Of a stretch of DNA of 13,683 nt, positions 6,987-13,683 are shown one piece after another (positions within the stretch are counted from its first letter, which is position 1; each line of letters begins with the position of its first letter). The DNA comes from CAYXBG01 sp964463145. Lineage in GTDB: Bacteria > Acidobacteriota > UBA6911 > RPQK01 > CBDAPI01. The notes under the pieces are model-generated. The model was not told where the DNA came from, ran no database searches, and saw nothing but the letters and a program-made list of their open reading frames with translations. The position numbers and the translations under genes are program-made. Location of the stretch: contig CAYXBG010000046.1 of assembly GCA_964463145.1 (NCBI GenBank), positions 1 through 13,683 on the forward strand, written 5' to 3'.

Positions 6987-6999
6987 TTTTTGCTCCTCG

Positions 7000-8781
7000 C
7001 TAAACCATTATCTCTTGGAAGGGTACCGAATGCGTAGTCTGGCCAGATAACTGATCCAGAACAGCCTGAACGATGTGATGTGGCATGAAAGGCTCCCCGT
7101 CATACTTACGAATATGCCCATCCACATCAAGTCCTGTCTCACTTCTCATAAACCTGAAAAATTGTCCGGAATAGTTATTCTCAATCATTATGGTCCGCTT
7201 GCATCTACCAATAATCTCGGTAGCTGCTTCGGCCTTGAAAGGGACTATCCACTTGAATGACAGGTGGTTTGCAATGACCCCCTTCTCTTCTAGCTGTTCT
7301 ATCGCTTCCCGAATAACCCCGTATGTCGAACCCCAACCAATTAGAGTGACTTCAGCATCCTCAGGTCCCTCTAGTTTTGGTGGAGGAACATCGTCAAGAA
7401 TATGCTCGATTTTCCGGGCTCTCTTCTCGACCATTTTCCGCCGCTTGTGGGGATTAGTAAACTCATCACTAAGCAGAATTCCATCCTCGTCATGTTCATC
7501 GGTTGCAGCCACATGTATGTATCCTTGCATGCCGGGGAGTGCCCGTGGCGAGACACCACTCTCTGTGTCTTTGTATCGCAGGTACTCGTCGCCATTCGCT
7601 GGATCAGTAATGAGTTCCCCTCGGTCAATTGGTGGGTGCATATCAACAGCATCCGGATCGACACTGAACGTCCCCTCAGAAATAAGAAGATCGGAAAGTA
7701 CTATGCCAGGGCATTGGCATCTATCCACGAGATTGAATAGCTGAGGCAAAGTATCGAAAGCATCCAAAGCACTCCTGGGAGCTACTATGAACTTTTCAAA
7801 ATCTCCTTGACTGGCACCTAGCATCTGCCAAAGATCTCCCTGTTCGGTTTTTGTGGGCACTCCTGTGGAAGGACCCGCTCTCTGGACATTGATAAAGACC
7901 ATTGGGATCTCCATCATTGCTGCTGCTCCTACCGATTCTGTCATCAGCGCAAAACCTCCACCTGAGGTCGCACACATGGCTCGACAACCAGCATGCGCGG
8001 CTCCAATGGTAACCATAGCAACTCCGATCTCATCCTCAATTTGACGAACCATAATCCCGAGATCGGGACCGTTTTTCGCCATCCAGTGCAATACTCCAGT
8101 AGCAGGACTCATCGGATAGGCAGAGTAAAACTTAACTCCAGCAGCTGCTCCACCCATAGCAATGGCATCATTGCCAGTCCAAACAGCAAGAGGCTTAGGA
8201 CCTTCGGGGAGAGGGCGTTCAAATGGTAAAAAATTGGCCGCAGTATACTCAAAAGCCGCCCTTGCAACATCAACATTCTCTTCAACTACAGCTTCTCCCT
8301 TGCGCCCAAAATGCAACCGCAAAGCGTCTTCCAAAACTTGGAAATCAAGTCCCAGAAGAGAAACCATAGACCCCAAGGACACTGTATTCTGAACCAATCG
8401 GTTACGATTACCATCAGTGATTTCGACAACCGGGAGGGGGCACAGGTGCGCACCTTGGTTAGCCTCTCCAGGTTTTATAGCGTCACTGTTGTAAATGACC
8501 CTCGAACCGGGCCCCATAAGAGAAAGATGGCGGTTCATTGTATCCTGATTCAAGCAAACTATCAGGTCCAACTTGTCTCCGTGATTTTCGACGGGTTGAT
8601 CACTGATCCGGACTGTCAGGAAAATGTGCCCACCCCGGATGATAGATTGATAAGCGTTATAAGCGTTTAGATGAAGGCCTCTCCGAACAAAGGAACGCGC
8701 CAGGATATTACCCGGGGTTGCGATCCCCTGTCCTGCAGCACCTCCAATTGCAAAGGCAAAGTCGAATTTCTCAGAACTCAT
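7000..8781 (-). CDS. korA: 2-oxoacid:ferredoxin oxidoreductase alpha subunit, fused gamma-alpha (KorA-like)
   Basis: The partner of KorB. Residues 1-190 are the gamma domain, starting with IGGAAGQGI (12-20) and containing YQSIIRGGH (44-52). From about 197 the pyrimidine-binding alpha domain begins, with YPMSPATGVLHW (222-233), SGGGFALMTE (273-282) and the family hallmark QRAGPSTGVPTKTEQGDL (300-317). The last part (about 475-575) is the transketolase-C-like domain, VTLIGWGSTYGVI onward. The fused order and 593 aa length match KorA of organisms with two-subunit enzymes, so no delta ferredoxin domain is expected, and none is present. The start has AGGA at 8791-8794 on the minus strand. It is the first gene of the korA-korB pair; the 281-nt region before it probably holds the promoter. 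Confidence 0.92.
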   Translation of the reverse strand: MSSEKFDFAFAIGGAAGQGIATPGNILARSFVRRGLHLNAYNAYQSIIRGGHIFLTVRISDQPVENHGDKLDLIVCLNQDTMNRHLSLMGPGSRVIYNSDAIKPGEANQGAHLCPLPVVEITDGNRNRLVQNTVSLGSMVSLLGLDFQVLEDALRLHFGRKGEAVVEENVDVARAAFEYTAANFLPFERPLPEGPKPLAVWTGNDAIAMGGAAAGVKFYSAYPMSPATGVLHWMAKNGPDLGIMVRQIEDEIGVAMVTIGAAHAGCRAMCATSGGGFALMTESVGAAAMMEIPMVFINVQRAGPSTGVPTKTEQGDLWQMLGASQGDFEKFIVAPRSALDAFDTLPQLFNLVDRCQCPGIVLSDLLISEGTFSVDPDAVDMHPPIDRGELITDPANGDEYLRYKDTESGVSPRALPGMQGYIHVAATDEHDEDGILLSDEFTNPHKRRKMVEKRARKIEHILDDVPPPKLEGPEDAEVTLIGWGSTYGVIREAIEQLEEKGVIANHLSFKWIVPFKAEAATEIIGRCKRTIMIENNYSGQFFRFMRSETGLDVDGHIRKYDGEPFMPHHIVQAVLDQLSGQTTHSVPFQEIMV

Positions 8782-9062
8782 TTATTCTTTTCCTGTCTAT
8801 CTATACTAATTCCCCAGGGTGAACTAGGGGATTGCGTTGAAATGGAGGAATTCGTATCCCCCAATTTGGTATCAAAGTTGGCTGTCTCGATCGCGACCGC
8901 AGTCTGTCAAACTTGCACCAGTCTCCACAAGAACTCTGATACTAATAGTTATTGGTCTTTTTGGCAATCACTGAAGCCTTCATTTTCTGTAGTCGTCTTC
9001 CGGAACAAGACTGGCAAGAAATATTCTGCCGGCCCTAAACCGCCCGAGTATGAGAGGCCTAA
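8782..9062. other. 281-nt intergenic region between ABC operon and korA
   Basis: No convincing gene, tRNA or T-tract terminator was found here. On the minus strand TATAGA/TAGTAT hexamers near 8802-8810 could be part of a korA promoter, but no good -35 is seen at the right distance. An imperfect TCCCC/GGGGA pairing spans about 8811-8831. A plus-strand open frame (8671-9201) crosses the region but lacks any coding character. Confidence 0.4.
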
Positions 9063-9839
9063 TTATACTCCCTTTTCAAGTCGGAATCGAGGTAAAACCG
9101 CCCCACTCTCCCCGAGGTGGAAATCGACTCCATATGTAGATTCTAGATTGGACTTCGTTAGTACCTCAGAGCTGGGGCCCGAAACACTAACCTCGCCCTG
9201 ATCTAGAAGAATAATATCATCGCAAAACTGTCCGGCAAGACTCAGGTCATGCAAAACGATTAGCACGGTGTGTCCACTAGTCGACCAGTCTTTGAGAATC
9301 TTCAAAATACTAAGTTGATGATATGGGTCAAGAGCTGCCACTGGTTCATCTGCCAGCACAATCTCCGAATCACTCGCTAATACTCGGGCAAGTAGAGCCC
9401 GGGCTCGCTCTCCACCTGAGAGGGTGGTAATCGCACGGCCACGCATCGACTCAAGCCCTGTCTGCTGAAGGACACGGTCGATTATCTTGTGATCACCTGA
9501 AGACATCTGAGAGAAGGGCTCCAGGAAAGACCGGCGCCCCAAAGCCACTAACGAATCGATCGTAATGGGCCAATGAATAGTTTGACTCTGAGCTAAATAG
9601 GCAAATTCATGACTCAGTTCGTGAGAGCGACGATCGGTTAGATCTACTCCTTTCCACAAAACACGACCTCGTTCCAGAGCCTGCAATCGCAACAATGCCC
9701 GCAGTAAGGTGGTTTTCCCCGCTCCATTAGGTCCTATTAGGCCAGTTAGGCGACCCTTCTTAATCTCACATGAGATGTCTTTCAAGATCGGAACACCTTT
9801 CATAGAGACGCAGAGCTTCTCCGCAGATAAAATACTCAT
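9063..9839 (-). CDS. ABC importer ATP-binding protein, FecE/BtuD type
   Basis: This is the cytoplasmic ATPase of a metal-chelate importer. From ATG 9839 it is 258 aa with Walker A GPNGAGKT (36-43), Q-loop Q84, signature LSGGE (140-144), Walker B VLADEP (161-166), D-loop ALD (169-171) and H197 switch. All catalytic residues are present. A longer frame to 9926 exists, but the ATG at 9837-9839 overlaps the permease TGA (9836-9838) as ATGA, the usual coupling in such operons. The extra 29 residues would only be a read of the permease 3' end in another frame. Third gene of the binding protein-permease-ATPase operon. Substrate (siderophore-iron, haem or cobalamin) cannot be assigned from the ATPase. 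Confidence 0.93.
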   Translation of the reverse strand: MSILSAEKLCVSMKGVPILKDISCEIKKGRLTGLIGPNGAGKTTLLRALLRLQALERGRVLWKGVDLTDRRSHELSHEFAYLAQSQTIHWPITIDSLVALGRRSFLEPFSQMSSGDHKIIDRVLQQTGLESMRGRAITTLSGGERARALLARVLASDSEIVLADEPVAALDPYHQLSILKILKDWSTSGHTVLIVLHDLSLAGQFCDDIILLDQGEVSVSGPSSEVLTKSNLESTYGVDFHLGESGAVLPRFRLEKGV

Positions 9840-10843
9840 CGCATCTCCCGCCGCGTTTTGATCACAAGAAAGAGGAAAAAGGGGGAACCAATCAGAGCTG
9901 TCAGAACTCCTATTTTGAGCTCCCAATCGGTGGGGACCAACCGAACCCCAATGTCGGCTAGAGTGAGCAGGAGTGCACCTCCTAGAGCACTAGGCAAAAT
10001 CAACCGGGCAGGATCATGCCCGACAAAGGGACGAATTACATGGGGAACAATTAGACCTATAAACCCTATTGTCCCCGAAACCGCTACTCCTGCCCCTACA
10101 GTTAAGGCAGAACCTAATACGATCATCGCGCGCAAACGAAAGAGATTGATTCCCATCGTCGAGGCTGTTTCTTCACCAAGCGAAAGTCCCCGCAGTGCAG
10201 AGGCATTACTCAGAAGGCAGATCCAGCCAGCCACCATAAAAGGCAAGGCCATCGCCACTTCTGTGAAGGATCTATTGGAAAGCGAGCCTAATAACCACAG
10301 TACCATGTCACTCAAAGTAAAAGGGCTATGGGATAGATTCATGGCCAGGGAAGTCAGAGCTCCGGCCAACGAACTCAGGCCTATCCCCACCAGGATAAGA
10401 GTCATCACACTAGTGTCCTTACGTGCCAAGTAATAAAGGAGCGTTGTCGAGATCAGGGCTCCAACCATGGCAAACCCAGGAACAGCATAGGTTGAAACAG
10501 TAGTCGCCCCATAATAAATAGCAATGACTGCGCCCAAGCCTGCACTAGCACTAACCCCTATTACTCCCGGGTCAGCCAGTGGATTCCGCAGTAGGCCCTG
10601 CAGGGCTGCTCCTGCCATACCAAGAGAAGCCCCCACAAGGATACCTACTACTAGCCTCGGGAGCCGGATGGCTTGGACGATTAAGGCTATTCGATCCGAG
10701 TCAGGATCACGAAACAGACTCGCTAAAGACTCCGCAAAAGAAATGGGAGCATAACCGACTGTGAGGCTGAAGGCCCCAAGAATTACTAAGGCAACGACCA
10801 ATCCAAAGATGAAAAGAGAAGGTTGGAGACGCTTCCGAATCAT
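9836..10843 (-). CDS. ABC importer permease, FecCD/BtuC family
   Basis: This is the inner-membrane permease of a type II importer for iron chelates, haem or cobalamin, expected to work as a homodimer. At 335 aa with about ten hydrophobic segments it has the family's usual size. It carries RLPR (60-63), the conserved GAALQGLLRNPLADPGVIGV stretch (78-97) after TM2, and the GFIGLIVPHVIRPFVGHDP stretch that contacts the ATPase. It starts 1 nt after the binding-protein stop and overlaps the ATPase start by 4 nt, so the three genes form one translationally coupled unit. Confidence 0.94.
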   Translation of the reverse strand: MIRKRLQPSLFIFGLVVALVILGAFSLTVGYAPISFAESLASLFRDPDSDRIALIVQAIRLPRLVVGILVGASLGMAGAALQGLLRNPLADPGVIGVSASAGLGAVIAIYYGATTVSTYAVPGFAMVGALISTTLLYYLARKDTSVMTLILVGIGLSSLAGALTSLAMNLSHSPFTLSDMVLWLLGSLSNRSFTEVAMALPFMVAGWICLLSNASALRGLSLGEETASTMGINLFRLRAMIVLGSALTVGAGVAVSGTIGFIGLIVPHVIRPFVGHDPARLILPSALGGALLLTLADIGVRLVPTDWELKIGVLTALIGSPFFLFLVIKTRREMR

Positions 10844-10844
10844 C

Positions 10845-11702
10845 TTAGCCTCTCCCTTTTACCCTAATCTTTTGAGCAGCCTCGTAGATAGATTCCACTG
10901 CATCCATAAAAAACCAAGCTGAACAGGCTAATTGGGCTGCAGGCAACACAACTGTGGGAGTCTCCTCCATCACCTCCCGCAGGAACTTGTGGCGAGCGAT
11001 TGACCAGTAATTCACCCGAGCAGATCTTAGATCGAAAAAAGCAGCAATCACCAGATCGGGAGGATCTAGTGCAATTGCTTCTAAATTTAGCTCCCGCCAG
11101 CCTCTCTGCCCACCATCGGCAGCCATATTGATTACTCCCGCCGCAATCATTACCTCATGTACAAAAGTGTTCGCCCCTGTGGTTAGTCCTCCTGGGGTCA
11201 CGTATATGGCTCTCGGCCGTTCGGATTCAGGGTCAAGTGAAGCCCTAATCCGAGTAAGTCGATCCTCCAGTTCCTCGATAAGCTTTTGAGCCTTCTCTGA
11301 CTCCCCCAAAGATACCCCGATCGAATCCAAATTGACTGCCGCAATTCCAAGATTAGCCCCGAACAAAACTTGAGCTATATTAGTCGAAAACCTTGCCAGA
11401 TAGGCAGTTGCTCCGAAGCCACCCCCCCATTGCCGGACCACCAAATCAGGTTGAGAGAACAACACTTCTTCGCCTGACGGCCGAATTTGAGCTAAGCCGG
11501 ATGCCCTGCTTGCCAGGTAGGAGTACTCACTATCCGCAGCAGGAGAAACAGCTACGATGTTGTCCCTTTCAGCAAGTGCAATTACATACTGATCAGCACA
11601 GTAGTCCAAGGAAACAACGCGCTCTTGGGCATTCAAGGGAATCGCCAGTCCTCCCAGGGACACTATCCCAAATTTCAATGCCGTCGCTATTAATCGGTAC
11701 AC
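10845..11702 (-). CDS. ABC importer periplasmic substrate-binding protein (FepB/BtuF-type, iron or B12 complex)
   Basis: This captures the ligand in the periplasm and delivers it to the permease. An N-terminal signal (about 1-25, FGIVSLGGLAIPLNA) has no lipobox cysteine, so the mature protein should be soluble, as in Gram-negatives. RVVSLDYCADQYVIALAERDNIVAVS (28-53) is the usual first strand-helix of this family, and a long helix bridging the two lobes (about 130-155) fits a type III binding protein. The 285 aa length is normal. The start is GTG at 11702 with AAGAGG 5 nt upstream (11708-11713) and an in-frame stop just above it, so the choice is firm. It heads the operon. No cobalamin riboswitch is recognisable in the 113 nt upstream, and no TonB-dependent receptor is in the window. 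Confidence 0.9.
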   Translation of the reverse strand: MYRLIATALKFGIVSLGGLAIPLNAQERVVSLDYCADQYVIALAERDNIVAVSPAADSEYSYLASRASGLAQIRPSGEEVLFSQPDLVVRQWGGGFGATAYLARFSTNIAQVLFGANLGIAAVNLDSIGVSLGESEKAQKLIEELEDRLTRIRASLDPESERPRAIYVTPGGLTTGANTFVHEVMIAAGVINMAADGGQRGWRELNLEAIALDPPDLVIAAFFDLRSARVNYWSIARHKFLREVMEETPTVVLPAAQLACSAWFFMDAVESIYEAAQKIRVKGRG

Positions 11703-11707
11703 GAAAC

Positions 11708-11713
11708 CTCTTC
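11708..11713 (-). promoter_or_regulatory. Ribosome-binding site for a GTG-started binding-protein gene
   Basis: AAGAGG on the minus strand, 5 nt before GTG 11702. An in-frame stop at 11721-11723 excludes a longer product, so this site fixes the start. Confidence 0.6.
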
Positions 11714-11732
11714 GTCGGTCTTAAAAGTCTCC

Positions 11733-11738
11733 ACTATA
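11733..11738 (-). promoter_or_regulatory. Candidate -10 element for the importer operon
   Basis: TATAGT on the minus strand matches TATAAT at 5 of 6 positions and would give a leader of about 24 nt. No recognisable -35 hexamer lies 16-18 bp further up, so this is tentative. The 11703-11815 spacer is too short for transcription to need a shared promoter with truB, but read-through from truB is possible. Confidence 0.28.
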
Positions 11739-11815
11739 AGACAACATTTCTCTATCTTCCTTGCCTAGAAATTCCCCGATCTAAGGAACCCCCTACTGGA
11801 CTGTAAATCGTAACG

Positions 11816-12688
11816 CTACTCAATTTTTTTAAAAACCAGGCTCGGCCTAGCCAAGCCTTCTTCCACCGCTGCGATGGCGATTAGGTGATCTTGACTGAAA
11901 AGTCGACAATTGCCGCCTTTCTCAACTGTAACCTTGACAGGATTCCCATGGAGTATTTTTTTTGACTTTTCTGCATCCAGGTCAATACGTGGCAACTGGG
12001 GCAAAAGCATATGCAAATTTATAAAACCCGGACCTGGAGGGGAAGTGAGACCTTCTAGATTAACCGCATCTGACACCTTCAAAGATCCACTCCGAATACG
12101 CCTCAATTCCCGCAAATGGGCCCCACACTTTAGAATCTGGCCTAGGTCATGAGCGAATGTCCGGACATAGGTCCCTGCTGAGCAGTGAATTTCTAACTTC
12201 AAAAATTTATCTGATTTTTCGATCAATTGGACAGAATAAATCTTAATCGTCCGAGGCTCCCTTGGCACAGTCTCGCCTCGCCTCGCCATCCTGTAAAGTC
12301 TTTCTCCATTCACCCTTACAGCTGAAAACATCGGAGGTATTTGTTGGATCACTCCCGTAAGAGTTTTAATAGAATCTTCGATTTCACTCTTGGAGAGATG
12401 GGGAACTGGGCTTTTCACCTTAACGCTCCCCTCTACATCATAAGTCTCAGTGGTCTCACCTAACTTGATAGTGGCACGATAGAGTTTATCGGTCGCTTGA
12501 AAAAACCGCGCCAGACGAGTTGCCTGTCCAAGAAGAACCACTAACAGCCCTGAAGCAAAAGGGTCAAGGGTCCCCGCGTGACCGGCCCGACAACTATATT
12601 TCCTCCGCACCTGCTGGACAATGTCATGTGAAGTCGGACCTGGGGTTTTGTCAATCGCGACCAAGCCGCTCAATCGGGAGTCTTTCAT
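11816..12688 (-). CDS. truB: tRNA pseudouridine(55) synthase TruB
   Basis: TruB isomerises U55 to pseudouridine in the T-loop of tRNAs and also acts as a tRNA chaperone. The N-terminal block GLVAIDKTPGPTSHDIV (8-24) and the catalytic motif GHAGTLDPFASG (36-47) with D42 are intact. KLYRATIKLGETTETYDVEG (68-87) and CSAGTYVRT further on are the other family motifs. At 290 aa it has the usual catalytic core plus a TruB C-terminal domain. Its ATG (12686-12688) overlaps the nrnA TGA (12685-12687) as ATGA, so the two are translationally coupled. rpsO and ribF, frequent downstream partners, are absent; the importer operon follows instead. Confidence 0.96.
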   Translation of the reverse strand: MKDSRLSGLVAIDKTPGPTSHDIVQQVRRKYSCRAGHAGTLDPFASGLLVVLLGQATRLARFFQATDKLYRATIKLGETTETYDVEGSVKVKSPVPHLSKSEIEDSIKTLTGVIQQIPPMFSAVRVNGERLYRMARRGETVPREPRTIKIYSVQLIEKSDKFLKLEIHCSAGTYVRTFAHDLGQILKCGAHLRELRRIRSGSLKVSDAVNLEGLTSPPGPGFINLHMLLPQLPRIDLDAEKSKKILHGNPVKVTVEKGGNCRLFSQDHLIAIAAVEEGLARPSLVFKKIE

Positions 12689-13650
12689 CCGGCCAGTGCT
12701 TTTTGTAAAACTTCTGTTAATTCCTGGATCGCATCAGGCATAGCTCGGTCGATTGTCAGACCTGCTGCATTTCTATGACCACCCCCATCCCAGTTCCGTG
12801 CTATCTGGGCCACATCCAAGCACTCACTTGAGCGAAGACTCACTCGAGTTGTCCTAGGCCCCTCTTCCCTGTAGAAAACTGCTACTTTGACTCCCTGAAT
12901 CGCCAACACATGGTCGATCAGACCCTCCGTCTGTTCTCTAGTGGCACCAGCTTCAGACAACATTCCCTCAGTCATTTGGATCCAGGCTACAGCACCTTGT
13001 CGCTTTTTGCTCATTTCCAGAGTCGACAAAACAGCAGCCAATAAACGTACGCTCGACTCGGGTCGCTCACTATAGAGAGACCTGGCTATTACTGCGGGCT
13101 CTGCCCCCATTGAAACAAGCCTAGAAGCAACTTCAAATGTCTTCTCCGTTGTATTCGGAAAACGAAAACAACCAGTATCCGTTATTATGGCTACATAAAG
13201 ATTCGTAGCGATCTCGGGAGTAACCTCTGCACCTAGAGATCCGATAAGTTTAAATACCATCTCAGCCACAGCAGCAGCAGAATCATCTACCCAATTGAGA
13301 TCTCCATAGAAATCTGTATTGGTATGGTGGTCAATGTTGATTATGTGGTCAGCCTTCAGAGACTCCAGGCCCGTCCGGGGAATGTTATTGCACTCCAGAA
13401 TAATGGCACCTTCGATATCACCACTAACTTGCTTTTTCCTTTCAATGAGTTCCACTCCAGGGAGCCACAGAAAGTCATTCGGCACCCTATCGGCCTGCAC
13501 AATCGACACGCTTTTTCCCATCTGCTTCAGAGCGAGACCCAGAGCGATAGATGAACCCAAAGAGTCGCCATCTGGCCGAGAGTGAGATGTCACCACAAAC
13601 GAAGTATGTGTTTGAATAAAATCAGCTATACCAGTGAATTCTTTAACCAT
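12685..13650 (-). CDS. nrnA: DHH/DHHA1 phosphoesterase, NrnA-type oligoribonuclease / pAp phosphatase
   Basis: NrnA-type enzymes degrade 2-5 nt RNAs and dephosphorylate 3'-phosphoadenosine 5'-phosphate with Mn2+. From ATG 13650 the protein is 321 aa. Motif I is SHSRPDGDSLGS (22-33; H23, D27, D29), motif II is LECNN (E86 where many members have Asp), motif III is D107-H108-H109 (NIDHH), motif IV D158 (IITDTG), and DHHA1 has GGGHRNAAG (289-297). An upstream TTG (13674) would add 8 residues, but the ATG has GAGG (13657-13660) 6 nt before it. It sits before truB, as in many phyla where rbfA comes just upstream; rbfA would lie off the right edge. Which of the two activities dominates cannot be told. 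Confidence 0.9.
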   Translation of the reverse strand: MVKEFTGIADFIQTHTSFVVTSHSRPDGDSLGSSIALGLALKQMGKSVSIVQADRVPNDFLWLPGVELIERKKQVSGDIEGAIILECNNIPRTGLESLKADHIINIDHHTNTDFYGDLNWVDDSAAAVAEMVFKLIGSLGAEVTPEIATNLYVAIITDTGCFRFPNTTEKTFEVASRLVSMGAEPAVIARSLYSERPESSVRLLAAVLSTLEMSKKRQGAVAWIQMTEGMLSEAGATREQTEGLIDHVLAIQGVKVAVFYREEGPRTTRVSLRSSECLDVAQIARNWDGGGHRNAAGLTIDRAMPDAIQELTEVLQKALAG

Positions 13651-13656
13651 GGAATT

Positions 13657-13660
13657 CCTC
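13657..13660 (-). promoter_or_regulatory. Ribosome-binding site fixing the nrnA start
   Basis: GAGG on the minus strand is 6 nt before ATG 13650. The alternative TTG at 13674 has too little sequence upstream in the window to judge but would place this GAGG inside the coding region. Confidence 0.5.
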
Positions 13661-13683
13661 GTCGAGATGAACAATCTCTAGAT

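Noticed and set aside
7190..7744. Plus-strand open frames of 184 and 112 codons over korA
   Set aside because: Both overlap the conserved korA coding region in antisense and show no domain or conserved motif.
8671..9201. Plus-strand open frame of 176 codons crossing the korA 5' end, the spacer and the ABC ATPase 3' end
   Set aside because: It is antisense to two solid genes at both ends, has no recognisable domain, low-complexity composition and no convincing ribosome-binding site.
9840..9926. N-terminal extension of the ABC ATPase by 29 residues
   Set aside because: The extension lies in the 3' end of the permease gene in another frame; the ATGA overlap at 9836-9839 and homology of the protein from MSILSAEKL onward support the shorter form.
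9858..10433. Plus-strand open frame of 191 codons over the permease gene
   Set aside because: Antisense shadow of a clear FecCD permease; its product is rich in Arg, Pro, Ser and Thr, as expected from reading the opposite strand of a hydrophobic gene.
11703..11815. Cobalamin riboswitch upstream of the BtuF/FepB-like gene
   Set aside because: The spacer is only 113 nt, too short for a full cobalamin riboswitch, and no B12-box-like sequence was recognised. A 6-bp imperfect pairing (around 11764-11786) has no T-tract and is not a good terminator either.

Overview
This window is chromosomal DNA from a Gram-negative (diderm) bacterium with mid-range GC. It carries no tRNA, rRNA, CRISPR array or insertion sequence that I could recognise. 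The diderm inference rests on a periplasmic binding protein with a cleavable signal and no lipobox cysteine, and on Tat-type leaders on two sugar enzymes. The phylum is not certain. The order nrnA-truB, a fused KorA with KorB, and single-copy Tat-leader sugar oxidoreductases and TIM-barrel isomerases next to a PhyH dioxygenase are the style of environmental (often marine) Acidobacteriota or Verrucomicrobiota/PVC genomes. This assignment comes from general resemblance, not from a search.

Layout, left to right. (1) Positions 1-1546, plus strand: queC (5' end cut by the window edge), queE and queD, three steps of preQ0/queuosine synthesis. (2) Positions 1627-5894: four carbohydrate or small-molecule catabolism genes on alternating strands. 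They are a PhyH-type Fe(II)/2-oxoglutarate dioxygenase (minus), a secreted five-bladed-propeller glycosidase-like protein (minus), a Tat-leader Gfo/Idh/MocA oxidoreductase (plus) and a Tat-leader, probably lipid-anchored, TIM-barrel sugar isomerase/epimerase (minus). (3) Positions 6075-8781, minus: korB and korA, a two-subunit 2-oxoacid:ferredoxin oxidoreductase. (4) Positions 9063-11702, minus: a complete FecCD/BtuCD-type ABC importer (binding protein, permease, ATPase) in one tight operon. (5) Positions 11816-13650, minus: nrnA and truB with overlapping stop and start codons, probably the tail of the usual nusA-infB-rbfA-nrnA-truB translation/RNA operon, whose front lies off the right edge.

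How the genes fit together. The que genes convert GTP-derived dihydroneopterin triphosphate to preQ0. NrnA and TruB act in nanoRNA/pAp turnover and tRNA U55 modification. KorAB links 2-oxoglutarate (or a related 2-oxoacid) to low-potential ferredoxin. The importer brings in a metal chelate such as siderophore-iron, haem or cobalamin. The least ordinary stretch is 1627-5894, where exported sugar-active enzymes sit between housekeeping genes. A periplasmic glycoside-processing route is a reasonable inference, but every family in it is known and the window alone does not establish a shared pathway.

Five start codons were settled by reading ribosome-binding sites and overlaps: the isomerase starts at ATG 5894, the ABC ATPase at ATG 9839, the binding protein at GTG 11702, truB at ATG 12688 and nrnA at ATG 13650. 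I found no strong evidence of an undescribed system. The candidates offered below are modest and labelled as such.
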